A DNA stretch of 64,000 nt from Gammaproteobacteria bacterium 45_16_T64 (lineage in GTDB: Bacteria; Pseudomonadota; Gammaproteobacteria; Pseudomonadales; Ketobacteraceae), in assembly GCA_002162955.1 (NCBI GenBank), contig MABD01000030.1:146740-210739 (forward strand), written 5' to 3'. The notes under the pieces were generated by a model. It did no database searches and had not been told where the DNA came from. It saw only the letters and a list, made by a program, of their open reading frames with translations. How positions within the stretch are numbered: position 1 is the stretch's first letter; each line of letters opens with the position of its first letter. Positions 39,669 through 50,170 of this stretch are shown here, one piece after another. The position numbers were made by a program, and so were the translations under genes.

Positions 39669-40475
39669 TTATGCGTTTATCTGCGTCCAAATGCGGCTTT
39701 CTAAGCAAAGCGCGCTTAATTTATTACCCCACACACAGCCTGTATCCAGCGCCACAATATCGGGTTTCCCAGTGACGCCATTAAGTGCTGCCCAATGGCC
39801 AAAAAGAATTGTATCTTTGATGCGTTTTCTATGGGGAGTGTTATACCAAGGGAAGCGGTTTTTGGGTGCTTCCGCAAGGCCGCCTTTATAAGAAAGGTCG
39901 ATGCCGGAATCTGAGTCGCAAAGCCGCATTCGGGTGAAGCAGTTGGTGATGTAGCGCCACCGAGTGCTCCCTGCTAATTCGTCTGACCATTGAGCTGGTT
40001 GATTGCCATACATATTGGCGAGAAATTCAGGGAATTGTTCGCCCTGGATCACAGCCTCTACTTCTCTAGCGAGCTTCTTGGCTTTTTTTCTACTCCAGCG
40101 TGGGTGTATGCCGGCGTGAACCATTACATAACCGAGAGACTTATCCCTATGATACAAAGGGTTATGCCGGAGCCAGTGAAGTAGCTCATGACGGTCGGGG
40201 GCGGCTAATATATCTGCAAATGTGTCTTTATTTTTGTACTCACACGCTTCGTGTGCAACGGCAAGCAGATGTAGGTCATGATTACCCAGAACTGCCGTAA
40301 TGCTGTTGCGCTGCTGATAACAATAGCGAAGTGTTGCAAGTGAGTCTGGCCCCCGGTTGATTAAGTCTCCGGCTAGCCATAGACGATCTTTTTTTGGATC
40401 AAATTCAATGGCTGCTAGTAATCGCTCAAAAGCAGAAAAGCAGCCTTGAATGTCGCCAATAGCGTAGGTGCTCAC
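39669..40475 (-). CDS. apaH: Symmetrical bis(5'-nucleosyl)-tetraphosphatase
   Basis: Cleaves Ap4A to two ADP and can decap Np4-capped RNA. The 268-residue metallophosphatase has motifs GDIQGCFSAF, GDLINRGPDS, LGNHDLHLLA and a later VMVHAGIHP, all metal ligands. The start is a GTG at 40475, overlapping the rsmA stop by 3 bases. In most relatives apaG lies between rsmA and apaH, and it is missing here. Confidence 0.96.
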   Translation of the reverse strand: MSTYAIGDIQGCFSAFERLLAAIEFDPKKDRLWLAGDLINRGPDSLATLRYCYQQRNSITAVLGNHDLHLLAVAHEACEYKNKDTFADILAAPDRHELLHWLRHNPLYHRDKSLGYVMVHAGIHPRWSRKKAKKLAREVEAVIQGEQFPEFLANMYGNQPAQWSDELAGSTRWRYITNCFTRMRLCDSDSGIDLSYKGGLAEAPKNRFPWYNTPHRKRIKDTILFGHWAALNGVTGKPDIVALDTGCVWGNKLSALCLESRIWTQINA

Positions 40476-41287
40476 AGTTGGCTATCGACCAAGTTGGTTA
40501 TGGCGACCCAATGTTCCATTGGTATGGTTTCGGGCCGTTGGCCAGGATCAATTCCTGCAGCTTCCATTTGTTCTATCGTCGCTATATTCTTTAGGCCATT
40601 GCGAATTGTTTTGCGGCGCATGGTAAAGGCAGAAGTAACAATTTTACCCATGAGCTTAGGGTTCGTTGTTGTGAACGGTTTTTTCTTATGGGGTGATAGG
40701 CGGACGATGGCGGAATCTACTTTTGGTGGTGGGTTAAACGCTCCAGGGCCTACGATAAACAGCGCTTCAACTTGGCAATAGTACTGAACCATAATACCTA
40801 ATCGCCCGTATGCTTTATCTCCCACGGAGGCACTGAGCCGGTCAACTACCTCTTTTTGCAGCATAAAATGCATATCTTGTATGCACTGCTCATGCTCAAG
40901 CAATTTAAATATTAAGGGTGTTGATATATTATATGGCAGGTTACCAACAATTCGTAGTTGCTCCGAATCATCGCTGAGCAATTGGGTGTAATCGAAGGTT
41001 AGTGCATCAGCTTGATGAATGGTCAATTTGCCAGAGCCACCAAACTTTGCCATTAATCGCGGGATAAGGTCTCTATCCAGCTCGATGACTTGTAATTGAT
41101 TGGTATTGTTTAGGATTTGCCCGGTTAGAGCTCCTAACCCAGGACCTATTTCTACCATTCTATCATCGGCTTGCGGGGCAATAGAGCTAACGATATTGTC
41201 GATTACATGGGGGTCGTGTAGAAAGTTCTGACCAAATCGCTTGCGAGCTTGGTGTCCTTCCGTGGGCTTATTTCGTTTGGTGGACAT
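40472..41287 (-). CDS. rsmA: 16S rRNA dimethyladenosine transferase
   Basis: Dimethylates two adjacent adenines near the 3' end of 16S rRNA (A1518 and A1519). From the ATG at 41287 the protein has 271 residues starting [23 protein letters not shown], the usual N-terminus. The frame is open further upstream inside pdxA. Motifs present are [15 protein letters not shown] (SAM loop), [21 protein letters not shown] (catalytic NLPY) and the C-terminal helical domain. It overlaps pdxA by 20 bases and apaH by 4 bases. Confidence 0.97.
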   Translation of the reverse strand: MSTKRNKPTEGHQARKRFGQNFLHDPHVIDNIVSSIAPQADDRMVEIGPGLGALTGQILNNTNQLQVIELDRDLIPRLMAKFGGSGKLTIHQADALTFDYTQLLSDDSEQLRIVGNLPYNISTPLIFKLLEHEQCIQDMHFMLQKEVVDRLSASVGDKAYGRLGIMVQYYCQVEALFIVGPGAFNPPPKVDSAIVRLSPHKKKPFTTTNPKLMGKIVTSAFTMRRKTIRNGLKNIATIEQMEAAGIDPGQRPETIPMEHWVAITNLVDSQL

Positions 41288-42296
41288 TGTTAGGCTCTCT
41301 TTCGGGCGTGAGTGTCGATAGGCGTTTGTGGTTTGCCATGTCATAGGCATATTGTAAGGCGGTTGCTAAGCTTCCTGGGTCGGCTTTCCCGGTCCCTGCT
41401 AAGTCTAGAGCAGTGCCATGATCCACGGATGTTCTAATGATGGGTAATCCGAGGGTTACATTAACTGACCGTCCGAAGCCCTTATATTTGAGAACCGGCA
41501 ACCCCTGGTCGTGATACATTGCTAGGGTGGCATCGGCATGTTCAAGGTATTTGGGTGTATACAGCGTGTCTGCTGGCAATGGTCCAATCAGCGTCATTCC
41601 CGCTGCACGTAATTCATTGAGGGTTGGCTCGATCGTCTCGATCTCTTCTTTCCCTAAGTGCCCGCCTTCTCCGGCGTGTGGGTTGAGCCCACAGACTAAA
41701 ATTCTAGGGGATTCTATACCAAATACAGCCTGTAAATCGTGATGAACGATATGTAGCACTTCTTTGAGTAGGGTGGCCGTGATAGCGCCCGCTACGTCTT
41801 TGAGTGGTAAGTGGGTTGTTGCCAGGGTAACCCTGAGGCCTTCAGTGGCAAGCATCATCACTACACGCGACGTGTTGGTTTTGTCTGCAAGGTACTCAGT
41901 GTGTCCAGTAAATGGTATGCCGGCATCGTTGATTACGGATTTTTGCACTGGTCCGGTAATCATTCCATCAAGAGCGCCGGATGTGCATCCCGCAACGGCC
42001 AAATCGAGGGTATTTAATACGTAGCGAGCATTTTTGGGGTCAAGCTGCCCTGGATTAGCTTTGTATGGCAGCAGGCATTCCATAACCGTTATTTCTCCCG
42101 CTTTTGATGCGGATGGACTGCTCTCAGGGTTAAACGGATTGATGGTTAATGGTAAATTAAGCAGCTCCGCACGTTGGCGGAGCAGTGCTGGGTCACAGAT
42201 CGCGATTAACTCGTAGGGCTGTTCCTGCTGTGCCGTAATGACGGTGAGATCTGGGCCTATACCTGCGGGCTCACCGGGGGTAATTGCTAAACGCAC
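41268..42296 (-). CDS. pdxA: 4-hydroxythreonine-4-phosphate dehydrogenase
   Basis: NAD-dependent step of the DXP-dependent pyridoxal phosphate pathway, acting before PdxJ. The 342 residues contain [12 protein letters not shown] at the N-terminus, [36 protein letters not shown] with metal-binding His, and [15 protein letters not shown]. The start is a GTG at 42296 with AAGGAAG 9 bases upstream. It sits between surA and rsmA in the usual order. Confidence 0.97.
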   Translation of the reverse strand: MRLAITPGEPAGIGPDLTVITAQQEQPYELIAICDPALLRQRAELLNLPLTINPFNPESSPSASKAGEITVMECLLPYKANPGQLDPKNARYVLNTLDLAVAGCTSGALDGMITGPVQKSVINDAGIPFTGHTEYLADKTNTSRVVMMLATEGLRVTLATTHLPLKDVAGAITATLLKEVLHIVHHDLQAVFGIESPRILVCGLNPHAGEGGHLGKEEIETIEPTLNELRAAGMTLIGPLPADTLYTPKYLEHADATLAMYHDQGLPVLKYKGFGRSVNVTLGLPIIRTSVDHGTALDLAGTGKADPGSLATALQYAYDMANHKRLSTLTPEREPNNVHQTK

Positions 42297-42309
42297 GGAG
42301 AGCTTCCTT

Positions 42310-43635
42310 TTAGAGTCTAATTTCTACGTAGGCGTTTTGGCGTAGTTCTCTTAGCCAGGTCGTAAGCTCTTCATCAAATTTTCTGCGATGTAGCACCTGA
42401 CGAGCCCTGTTCTGTCTAAACTCTTCACTCATATCTTGGTTGCGGCGACCGAGAACTTCAAGAATGTGCCAGCCATATTGAGTTCTGAAGACTTCGCTTA
42501 CCGTGTTAGGTTCGATACTTGCCATTGTTTGTTCGAACTCTTTGACCATGGTGCCTGGGTTGAACCAGCCCAAGTCCCCGCCTTCTAAGGCGCTGCCGGT
42601 ATCATCAGAATATGTTTTAGCCATGCTGTCGAAGGTTTCAGTTTCTGAAATAATATTACTTCTTATTTCTTCGAGCTGCTTTTTGGCGTCATCTAGGCTG
42701 CGAATTTCATTGGGTTTTATCAGAATGTGGCGAGCGCTTGTTTGGGTGACAAGGTGTTCTGAGCCGCCGCGAACATCAATAATGGTAATGATGTGAAACC
42801 CGCTTGCACTTTGAATCGGCTCAGAGATGTCACCCTTTTCCATATCTAGTACGGTATCGGCAAACAATGTGGGTAGCTGAGCCGCTTTTCTCCACCCAAG
42901 GTCCCCCCCTTCTAATGCCTTTTGGCCAGAGGAGTGTGCGACGGCCATTTGCGCGAAATCGGTGCCATTTTTTAGCTGGCGATAGACAAGGTCTGTCTTC
43001 TCTTCAGCAAGAGTTTGAGCGGCTTTGTCGGCGTTTTGTCCAAGAGGAATAAGGATGTGCCCTAGATGGTAATCCGGAGCAAGATTGGTCTTACCTAGTT
43101 CCGAGGATAGGAAGTTTTCGACATCCTGCTCTGTAATTCTGATGCGATTGCCAACTCTACGCTGCCTGAGTTGGGTTAGTGTCATCTCGCGGCGAATTTG
43201 CTCTCGGAGAGCCTTGTAAGAGAGGCCTTCTTCCGACAACGCTGCGCGGAATTGCTCGGTGGTTAGATTGTTTTGGCGGGCAATGTTGCGAATAGTCTTG
43301 TTGATGGAGTTGTCATCAAGACGTATCCCTGCTCGGTCTGCCATTTGTAGTTGCAGGTTTTCGAGGATCATTCGATCGAGCACCTGAGATAGCATGGTTT
43401 CAAAAGGAGGGAGCGGGGTATTTTGCTTTTGTAGTTGAGACTTAACGGTTGCAACACGCTCAACAAGCTCCGACTCCATCACGATGTCATCGTCGACAAC
43501 TGCGACAATTCGATCAAGGGGAGTGGTTGTGGCGTAAGCATGGGTGGGAAGTAGAGCTACGCTAGTGAGCGTACCAATAAGAGCGATAGATGTGCTTATT
43601 TGAGACCAATATTTTTTTATAATCATACGAAACAT
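42310..43635 (-). CDS. surA: Periplasmic chaperone and peptidyl-prolyl isomerase SurA
   Basis: Assists folding of outer-membrane proteins, including LptD encoded next to it. The 441 residues have a signal peptide ending HAYA, an N-terminal chaperone domain starting [18 protein letters not shown], and two parvulin domains. The first contains [16 protein letters not shown] (about 235-250). The second contains [12 protein letters not shown] and [15 protein letters not shown] (about 345-360). A C-terminal helix completes the chaperone module. It lies 16 bases after lptD. Confidence 0.97.
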   Translation of the reverse strand: MFRMIIKKYWSQISTSIALIGTLTSVALLPTHAYATTTPLDRIVAVVDDDIVMESELVERVATVKSQLQKQNTPLPPFETMLSQVLDRMILENLQLQMADRAGIRLDDNSINKTIRNIARQNNLTTEQFRAALSEEGLSYKALREQIRREMTLTQLRQRRVGNRIRITEQDVENFLSSELGKTNLAPDYHLGHILIPLGQNADKAAQTLAEEKTDLVYRQLKNGTDFAQMAVAHSSGQKALEGGDLGWRKAAQLPTLFADTVLDMEKGDISEPIQSASGFHIITIIDVRGGSEHLVTQTSARHILIKPNEIRSLDDAKKQLEEIRSNIISETETFDSMAKTYSDDTGSALEGGDLGWFNPGTMVKEFEQTMASIEPNTVSEVFRTQYGWHILEVLGRRNQDMSEEFRQNRARQVLHRRKFDEELTTWLRELRQNAYVEIRL

Positions 43636-43651
43636 TAATTCTGGCTGATTG

Positions 43652-46189
43652 TTATTTAAATTGACTTTCTAGCGCTTTGCGGCGCCGCTCGTATCCTAGG
43701 ATGGCATCGTCCAAGATGGACTCTAGCGCGTTGCCTACGCCACCAAGGCCTTTAAATTGGAATTGCAGATAGGTACCTTTGCGCGTCGTCATCTCGAGAT
43801 CGCCATCCCTATCGGTGGTGTCGTCACCCCTTTCTTCCAGGTAGCGGCGATGTACCAATTGTACACTCCAGCAGCAGCTATCATACTCCACCCCAAACAA
43901 GCCCTCAAAGGTTCGTTCTTTCTTTATGTCATAGATCCAACGAGATGCAATGCTCCAGTGTTGATTCAATGTCCATGCAGTGGATAGATCCAATTGTTCT
44001 AGCTCGTTTTCGAAATCGGACCCTTCTGCGCCGTTACCTTGTTGTTGGTATCCCGCGTTGAAAATTTGATGGTTTTCATTGTGGTACGAAAGTTGGACAT
44101 CGGTTTGATCAATATGGTTTCGTTGATCGTCCCATTGTATTTCTGAATACAGGGTTAAGGCGTCATTAAGCGGCAGTGCTAGTTGGCCAATGATGGCTGA
44201 TTGGGAGTCAGTATCAGGTTCCGTTGCTGAGCTAGTTTGTATGTTGCGATCTTTAAAGTAATAAATTTGACCAATACTGGCGCGCAGTCGCTCACTTCCG
44301 TCTGAATTGTCCAAGAAGCGAGTAGTAAGCCCAAGAGAGAGCTGGCGTGCGTCGCCAACTCGGTCGGCACCAGAGAAGCGGTTATTTCTAAACATTTGGC
44401 TATAGCCAAAAGAGAGCTCGCTGGTATCAAAGGTAGGGATGTCATCTTGGTTGACCTCCGGACTATATAGGTAATATAACCGGGGTTCTAGAGTCTGTGT
44501 AAAGGATTGATTATTAAGCGTTATATCTCTATCAAAAAACAGCCCGGTATCGACGGATGCCGCATAGGTCTGACGTTCCTGTGATGTCTTATCAATGCTA
44601 CTGTCAAAGGTGTCGGAGTTGCCGTTGAGGTCGTAATAGGAATAGTAACCTTGCAGCGTCGGCTTAATATAGCCCCAGGTCGGTGTAAAGTGATAGTTGA
44701 TACTTGGACTCAAGTGAGTTCTTTGAGCATCCGTTATGCCTAAGCTACTTTCTTCTGGGTGTTCGAAGTGGGTAAATTCTGTGATCCAGTCAATACCGAT
44801 TTGATGCTCAGCTGAACCGAGTAGAGTGTCCTTGTTTCCCTCGACACGAATTTGAGGTAGCTTCCGATAAGGTAGGCTGGCATCGCTCAGTAAATCGTCC
44901 AATGTTTGATACTCTTGGACAAGGATGCTGCTTTTCCAATGGCGTTGCTGATAGAGAAGCTCAGCCTTTTGGTCTAAATGGGTTTGGGAGCTAGCATTGA
45001 GTGTGGTGTCCAAATCGCTAAAATAATCGATGTCGGAAACTCGGGTATAATCAACGTTTGCACTCCAGCCACGGTTATTGGTGCCGACGTGTTTAAACAA
45101 AGTGAGCTGTCGGTCGCTGTCGGTCTGGGTGTCGTCGGGTAAATAACTGGCGCCAAGTTGCCCTTCTCCCAACTGCGACAAATACCTAAATTCTCCATCA
45201 ATAAGGCTGCCGCGCTTCGAAAGGTTCCTAAAAGTAACGGTAGCATCCATATTGGCAGCCAGATTGAGGTACAGAGGTATCGCGATATCTGTGCCATTAT
45301 CTTCATCTTCGCCGATACTGGGAAAGAGTAACCCTGTTTGTCTGCGGTCATCGACGGGAAACATGACCCAAGGAAAATAGAATATTGGGACGTCTTGTAT
45401 TTCTAGCGTCGCATTCTTGGCGGTTCCCCAGCCGGATTGATTATCTAGGGTGATATCATCCGCTCTAAATAGCCAGGCGTCTGAATTTGGCTCGCATGTG
45501 GTATAGGTACCGGAATCAAGGGCCAGCGTATGTGGGTTCGGATTGTAGATTCGAGATGCTTGGCCATGAATATGTTGTTTATGGATAACGTATTCAGCTT
45601 TATGAATGTCTAGGCTCTTTGCATTCAGGTCAAAGGTGGCGGTTTCGCCAATGAGTAGCATGCCATCTTGCCGTATTTTTACATTGCCCTGGAGTGCGGT
45701 TGCTTTGGTGATTTGGTCGAGCTCTACATGATCACTTTCCAGTTGACGCCCTGCTTGTTGAATGACGACATTCCCATCGAAATTTACTTTCCCGTTAACA
45801 TCGGCTTCGTAGCGTTCTGCTGAGATCTGAATCGGTGCTAATTGAGGGTCAGTGATCGAACTTGGAATAATGGGAGGTAGATAAATACCTTCGCAGCACC
45901 TAGGAGCACTTAAATGTAGGGTGTTTGATTTAGTCGCCAGTTCCTCGGGCGAGACCCAGTCTAAATACCGATATTGAGGAACATGGTCAATAGTACTTAT
46001 TTCTGTGAACAAGGGAGAGGCTGCATTGATTTGGGGTGACGCGGCGCCAATGCATAGGGCCAGCAGTAGCGACAGGTGGTCTGCGATGCCTCTATGGTGT
46101 TGGCATAATGCTCTTGTCCCTAAAGGTTTAGTTAGATTCATTCGAAATTGCTTATTGGGGCCCATAAAATCCTGAAAATATTGTGTCAT
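43652..46189 (-). CDS. lptD: LPS-assembly outer-membrane protein LptD
   Basis: Outer-membrane barrel that, with LptE, inserts lipopolysaccharide in the outer leaflet. The 845 residues include a signal sequence and an N-terminal OstA jellyroll (about 110-230: AERYEADVNGKVNFDGNVVIQQ). A large C-terminal barrel follows. Cysteines for the inter-domain disulfides are visible: CC near 98, TTCEPN near 231, and the adjacent CC near 772 in EYDSCCWSVQLVHRRY. The first ATG (46189) gives a long n-region, and Met17 (46141) would give a more normal signal peptide. No sigma-E promoter was recognised upstream. Confidence 0.96.
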   Translation of the reverse strand: MTQYFQDFMGPNKQFRMNLTKPLGTRALCQHHRGIADHLSLLLALCIGAASPQINAASPLFTEISTIDHVPQYRYLDWVSPEELATKSNTLHLSAPRCCEGIYLPPIIPSSITDPQLAPIQISAERYEADVNGKVNFDGNVVIQQAGRQLESDHVELDQITKATALQGNVKIRQDGMLLIGETATFDLNAKSLDIHKAEYVIHKQHIHGQASRIYNPNPHTLALDSGTYTTCEPNSDAWLFRADDITLDNQSGWGTAKNATLEIQDVPIFYFPWVMFPVDDRRQTGLLFPSIGEDEDNGTDIAIPLYLNLAANMDATVTFRNLSKRGSLIDGEFRYLSQLGEGQLGASYLPDDTQTDSDRQLTLFKHVGTNNRGWSANVDYTRVSDIDYFSDLDTTLNASSQTHLDQKAELLYQQRHWKSSILVQEYQTLDDLLSDASLPYRKLPQIRVEGNKDTLLGSAEHQIGIDWITEFTHFEHPEESSLGITDAQRTHLSPSINYHFTPTWGYIKPTLQGYYSYYDLNGNSDTFDSSIDKTSQERQTYAASVDTGLFFDRDITLNNQSFTQTLEPRLYYLYSPEVNQDDIPTFDTSELSFGYSQMFRNNRFSGADRVGDARQLSLGLTTRFLDNSDGSERLRASIGQIYYFKDRNIQTSSATEPDTDSQSAIIGQLALPLNDALTLYSEIQWDDQRNHIDQTDVQLSYHNENHQIFNAGYQQQGNGAEGSDFENELEQLDLSTAWTLNQHWSIASRWIYDIKKERTFEGLFGVEYDSCCWSVQLVHRRYLEERGDDTTDRDGDLEMTTRKGTYLQFQFKGLGGVGNALESILDDAILGYERRRKALESQFK

Positions 46190-46305
46190 CTCGCTTTGGG
46201 AGCATGATACTGTATAACGCTTTTGTGCACCTCATAAAAATTACGGGTTTCATATTGATTCTGGGTAGTTGGTGCGAAATCACATAGGAATCATACTGTT
46301 TTACC

Positions 46306-47364
46306 ATGGATCATAGACGAGACGAATTAACCTTGTGGGTACAAGGTTGCCTGGGCAGGAAAGTTGCGAAGGAAAAACTACCTCAAACGTTGGATGTTGT
46401 ATCTGGTGATGCCAGTTTTCGACGCTATTTTAGGGCGAGGTTCGAGATAGCCGAAGGCTTATTTACCAGTCTTATTGCCGTTGATGCACCTCCAGAAAAA
46501 GAGAATAACCCCGCTTTCGTGGAAATCGCGAAAGTCATGGATGCCTTTGGAGTTAATGTCCCTGAGGTATTTGAAGTGGATTATGATCGAGGTTTTATGC
46601 TGCTCTCAGACCTCGGTGACCAGCTTATGCTACCGCTGCTAAAGGCTGACACCGTTGATAAATACTACCAGTTGGCGATGGATACTCTGTTGGCAGTGCA
46701 ACGGAGTAGTTTTGAGGAATCTCTGCCTGAGTATGATGAGGCACTGTTACAATCAGAAATGGCTCTATTCTCTGACTGGCTGCTCTTGCGTCATCTTGGA
46801 TTGGTGTTGACGGATGCAGACAGAGAAATGCTGAAGAAGGCGTTTGTTTTTCTCGCGGATCAGGCATTGTCACAACCACAGGTGACAGTGCATCGTGATT
46901 TTCATTCCCGAAATCTTATGTGTTTGCCAGGCGATGAAATCGGGGTTATTGATTTTCAGGACGCGGTTCATGGGCCGATAACGTATGACATTGTATCGTT
47001 ATTAAAAGACTGTTATTGCCAATGGCCTCAACAGCAAGTTGAAAAGTGGGCCTTGACCTTCCTCTCACTATTAAGGAATAGCCCAGAGCATGATCAGGCG
47101 CTTAAGTCAGTGGACGATAAGCAGTATTTGCAGTGGTTCTCTACCATGGCTGCTCAGAGACACCTGAAGGCCGCGGGAATTTTTGCGCGACTCTGTCACC
47201 GAGACGGCAAGGCCGGTTATCTGGCGGATATCCCGCGTACGGTGAGTTACTTGGTCGAAGAAACGCGATTGTCTCCCGAGCTGTTTGATCTTCATACTAT
47301 GTTAGTTGAAATCATTGTTCCTGCGATTAAACATAAGCATCCAGAGTCAGAGGCTTTCGCGTGA
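46306..47364 (+). CDS. amgK: N-acetylmuramate/N-acetylglucosamine kinase AmgK
   Basis: Anomeric sugar kinase of the peptidoglycan recycling shortcut that bypasses MurA and confers fosfomycin tolerance in pseudomonads. The 352-residue aminoglycoside-phosphotransferase fold has the GDASFRRYFR loop near 30, LLSDLGDQLML, the catalytic VTVHRDFHSRNLM (Asp of HRDFHxxN) and IGVIDFQDAVHGP. No ribosome-binding site is obvious before the ATG at 46306, and a weak -10-like CATACT ends 8 bases before it, so a leaderless transcript is possible. It overlaps murU by 4 bases. Confidence 0.93.
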   Translation: MDHRRDELTLWVQGCLGRKVAKEKLPQTLDVVSGDASFRRYFRARFEIAEGLFTSLIAVDAPPEKENNPAFVEIAKVMDAFGVNVPEVFEVDYDRGFMLLSDLGDQLMLPLLKADTVDKYYQLAMDTLLAVQRSSFEESLPEYDEALLQSEMALFSDWLLLRHLGLVLTDADREMLKKAFVFLADQALSQPQVTVHRDFHSRNLMCLPGDEIGVIDFQDAVHGPITYDIVSLLKDCYCQWPQQQVEKWALTFLSLLRNSPEHDQALKSVDDKQYLQWFSTMAAQRHLKAAGIFARLCHRDGKAGYLADIPRTVSYLVEETRLSPELFDLHTMLVEIIVPAIKHKHPESEAFA

Positions 47365-48062
47365 AGGTTATGATTTTAGCGGCGGGTAGGGGAGAGAGGA
47401 TGGGGCAGCTTACCGCTCATTGCCCGAAGCCGTTATTGAAAATAGATGAAAGACCATTGATTGAACATCACATACGGCGCCTAGTTGCTGCTGGCTGCCA
47501 AGAAATAGTGATTAATCTTTGTTACTTGGGTAAACAAATTGAGACCTATTTAGGTGATGGAAAGGCATTTGGCGTGTCTATTCAGTATTCTTGGGAAGAG
47601 CAGTGCTTAGAAACTGGCGGGGGCATTCAGCAGGCCCTAACATTGCTGGGTGAGGAGCCTTTTATGGTACTTAATGGCGATGTGTGGACGGATTATCCCT
47701 TACAGAAGCTATTATCCTATGATCTGTCCTCAAATCAATTGGCTCATTTGATTCTCGTGGACAACCCCACTCATAATACGATGGGGGATTTTAACGTTGA
47801 TAGCGCGAGCTCACTGGTAACAGAGTTGGGTCCCAGCGTCAGTGGTTATACGTTTGCGGGGATCTCTGTGTTGTCCCCTAAGTTATTTGCGGAAAAGCAG
47901 AACGGTTGCTACCCGTTGGCACCGTTACTTAGGAATGTGATGGTAGAAAGCAAGGTTTCAGGAGAGCACTATGGCGGGGTATGGGTGGATGTTGGCACAC
48001 CGGAACGCTTCGCATCGCTTAATGAGGGTGTAGTCACCGCAAGTAATGAGGGTAAGTATTGA
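47361..48062 (+). CDS. murU: N-acetylmuramate-1-phosphate uridylyltransferase MurU
   Basis: Converts MurNAc-1-phosphate and UTP to UDP-MurNAc, the next step after AmgK. The 233-residue nucleotidyltransferase has the signature MILAAGRGERMGQLTAHCPKPLL at the N-terminus, the metal site VLNGDVWTDYPL and a C-terminal VWVDVGTPERFASLN. The start is a GTG that overlaps the amgK stop. Its stop overlaps the djlA start (TGATG), so the three genes are translated together. Confidence 0.94.
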   Translation: MKVMILAAGRGERMGQLTAHCPKPLLKIDERPLIEHHIRRLVAAGCQEIVINLCYLGKQIETYLGDGKAFGVSIQYSWEEQCLETGGGIQQALTLLGEEPFMVLNGDVWTDYPLQKLLSYDLSSNQLAHLILVDNPTHNTMGDFNVDSASSLVTELGPSVSGYTFAGISVLSPKLFAEKQNGCYPLAPLLRNVMVESKVSGEHYGGVWVDVGTPERFASLNEGVVTASNEGKY

Positions 48063-48928
48063 TGCAGTTAATTTGGTTGGGGCCATTAATCGGACTAATT
48101 GTTGGGTATTTTTTAGCCGGGGGAGGGGTTGTTGGTGTCATTGGCGCGAGTGTTGGCGCGGTCCTTGGGCGGAAATTTGATACCGTGGTTCAATTGAGTA
48201 ACGGCTTATACCATGTGGCTCATCGTAAATCTGAGCAGCGCGAAGGAGATATACAGAAAGCATTTTTTGATGCTACGTTCATTTGTCTTGGGCGAGTTGC
48301 TAAGTGTGATGGCGTGGTATGCCAGGCTGAGATCAATTGGACGATGCAAGTAATGGAGCGGATGGGACTAACGGAAGAGAAGAGGCAGGATGCCATTGCA
48401 TTGTTCGATAAGGGTAAAAGTGCGAACTATGATATTACCTTTGACCTTATTCGGCTTCAAAAAGCTTGTGGACGAAGGTCGACATTGCCTCAATTATTTA
48501 TGGAAATGCTGGTGCAAGAAGCTCTAGCGGATGGCACTTTGGCCCAAAAAGAATGGGCAGCATTAACACACATAGCATCGACGATTCAATTCTCAGTATC
48601 AAAATTGGAGAGGTTGGTTAAGAGCGCTCAAGCGTATCAAGAATTCAAGGGTAAGAAGGCCGAAGGCAGGCAGGAATCGACATCAGAATTACTCATAAAA
48701 GCATACAGTGTGATGGGGGTGTTACCAACAGTCAGTCGTACTGACCTCAAAAAAGCCTATCGACGACAAATGAATCAACATCACCCTGATAAGATGATTG
48801 CTCGAGGGCTACCTGAAGAGATGGTGACAATGGCCACCGAAAAAACTCAGGCTATTCGGGCGGCCTATGAAATGATTCAGTTACATCAAGATAAAGAAAA
48901 GCGGACGATTACTGAAAAAGGGGGCTAA
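48062..48928 (+). CDS. djlA: Membrane-anchored DnaJ-like co-chaperone DjlA
   Basis: Inner-membrane J-domain protein that stimulates DnaK. The 288 residues comprise an N-terminal Gly-rich membrane helix (about 5-33), a TerB-like domain (about 60-185) and a C-terminal J domain containing HHPDK (HPD at 241-243). The TerB segment AFFDATFICLGRVAKCDGVV fits the family. A TTG at 48059 is in frame, but ATG 48062 overlapping the murU stop is preferred. The link to amgK-murU is also seen in other pseudomonad-like genomes. Confidence 0.92.
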   Translation: MQLIWLGPLIGLIVGYFLAGGGVVGVIGASVGAVLGRKFDTVVQLSNGLYHVAHRKSEQREGDIQKAFFDATFICLGRVAKCDGVVCQAEINWTMQVMERMGLTEEKRQDAIALFDKGKSANYDITFDLIRLQKACGRRSTLPQLFMEMLVQEALADGTLAQKEWAALTHIASTIQFSVSKLERLVKSAQAYQEFKGKKAEGRQESTSELLIKAYSVMGVLPTVSRTDLKKAYRRQMNQHHPDKMIARGLPEEMVTMATEKTQAIRAAYEMIQLHQDKEKRTITEKGG

Positions 48929-48971
48929 GTGTAACCCTCGCGATGTAGGTAAATATTGGCCAAGGCACCCC

Positions 48972-50096
48972 CTATTTTGGTAGGAAGTTCCTGTTGCCCC
49001 ATCCCCTGATGCTCATCACTACGTGGTGCTCGAACTGCGAAAGGTTCCCGCTAGCGCCTGTAATCACCCGCTGCTGGAACGATGGGTGGCGTGCTTGTTT
49101 TGCGATTCGGATACGCTTGTAAGCTAGTGTTCGTTGTTGTTTTGCGGGAGTGATGTCGAGAATCGGGATCTTGAGGTCGACAGTATCTAATCCGATGTTG
49201 TAGCCGTCGAGGTGGGGTGGTTTACTTGGGTCGATAATCACCAGTCCTCGTATGTTTTTTACTCTCATGGCTTTCGCTTTGTTGGCAGCCCAACTTGCGG
49301 ATAATCCAATCGCAATCACGATAACTGGCTGGGGGCTTCTTTGCTGTAGATCTGCTATACCTTCTCGTATCCGTTGGTCAACAATGTCAGGGATTTGCTC
49401 CCTTGAGTATTCAGCTGACTCGGTCATGTTGTCGGACGTATTGGCCTGAGCTGAAGTTGTGTCAATGGCATTGCTTGCACTTTCCATTAGGTTGGGGGCG
49501 CTATCCTCGACCGCTGCTGTTTGGTCATCCGTTTCTCCAGTAGCCTCTGTTGTCTCTGTTTTTTGGGGGGGCACCGTAGATTCGGTTGTTGTTTGTGCTG
49601 CTATCTCTCTTTCCGGTAGCGGTATGGAAATATCAAAATAAGGTATTGAAATAGACAATGTTGACCAGCCATTTGCGGGTAAAGTTGTACGCAGCGTATG
49701 GACCAAGCCAGGCCAATCTGGATGTTGTTGGTTATCGTGTAAAATGAGCGCACTGCCTATAGTATTTCCACTAAATTCCGCTAAGTATAAGCCTAGGTAT
49801 GCATTGCTATCTTGGCCTAGCCACACAATTTCTGAATCATTTTCATTATTAGTCGTGAGTTGTGCCGCTAGTGCTCGGTTTGCCAATAATTCTGCGCGAA
49901 CGGGAGGTTTTTTCGGCATCGGAGGTGATATTGTGCTGTCGTCAATCATCGGTGTGCTGGCGGCAGGGGCATCATTTTTTTCTACCTCCGCGAAGACGAA
50001 GCTAGGGATAAATGTCAGGATGGCTAACAGTGCAGCCCTTTGCGTGAGCCTAGCTGAACATACGCCAAAAATTGTGATAAGGGATCTGCAAATCAT
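48972..50096 (-). CDS. DUF3530 family exported protein
   Basis: 374-residue protein with an N-terminal signal peptide ending VFA. The body resembles the DUF3530 family of alpha/beta-hydrolase-like proteins. Visible are ALILHDNQQHPDWPGLVHTLRTTLPANGWSTLSISIP and a GLSASWAANKAK segment where a nucleophile elbow would lie. A Thr, Glu and Ala-rich low-complexity stretch (about 168-230) splits the two halves. The function is unknown. It faces rpe divergently and djlA convergently. Confidence 0.75.
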   Translation of the reverse strand: MICRSLITIFGVCSARLTQRAALLAILTFIPSFVFAEVEKNDAPAASTPMIDDSTISPPMPKKPPVRAELLANRALAAQLTTNNENDSEIVWLGQDSNAYLGLYLAEFSGNTIGSALILHDNQQHPDWPGLVHTLRTTLPANGWSTLSISIPYFDISIPLPEREIAAQTTTESTVPPQKTETTEATGETDDQTAAVEDSAPNLMESASNAIDTTSAQANTSDNMTESAEYSREQIPDIVDQRIREGIADLQQRSPQPVIVIAIGLSASWAANKAKAMRVKNIRGLVIIDPSKPPHLDGYNIGLDTVDLKIPILDITPAKQQRTLAYKRIRIAKQARHPSFQQRVITGASGNLSQFEHHVVMSIRGWGNRNFLPK

Positions 50097-50170
50097 CTAC
50101 AGAAGTATAGGATTTATCGTGTACAATGCTGACTTATTTGTGCAAAAGTGAACATTAAAGGCATTTCTTC

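Noticed and set aside
39566-39775. Small plus-strand ORF upstream of and overlapping the apaH 3' end
   Set aside because: No ribosome-binding site, no family similarity and antisense overlap with apaH coding sequence.
46190-46305. Sigma-E promoter for lptD
   Set aside because: No GAACTT-type -35 paired with a TCTRA-type -10 was found on the minus strand.
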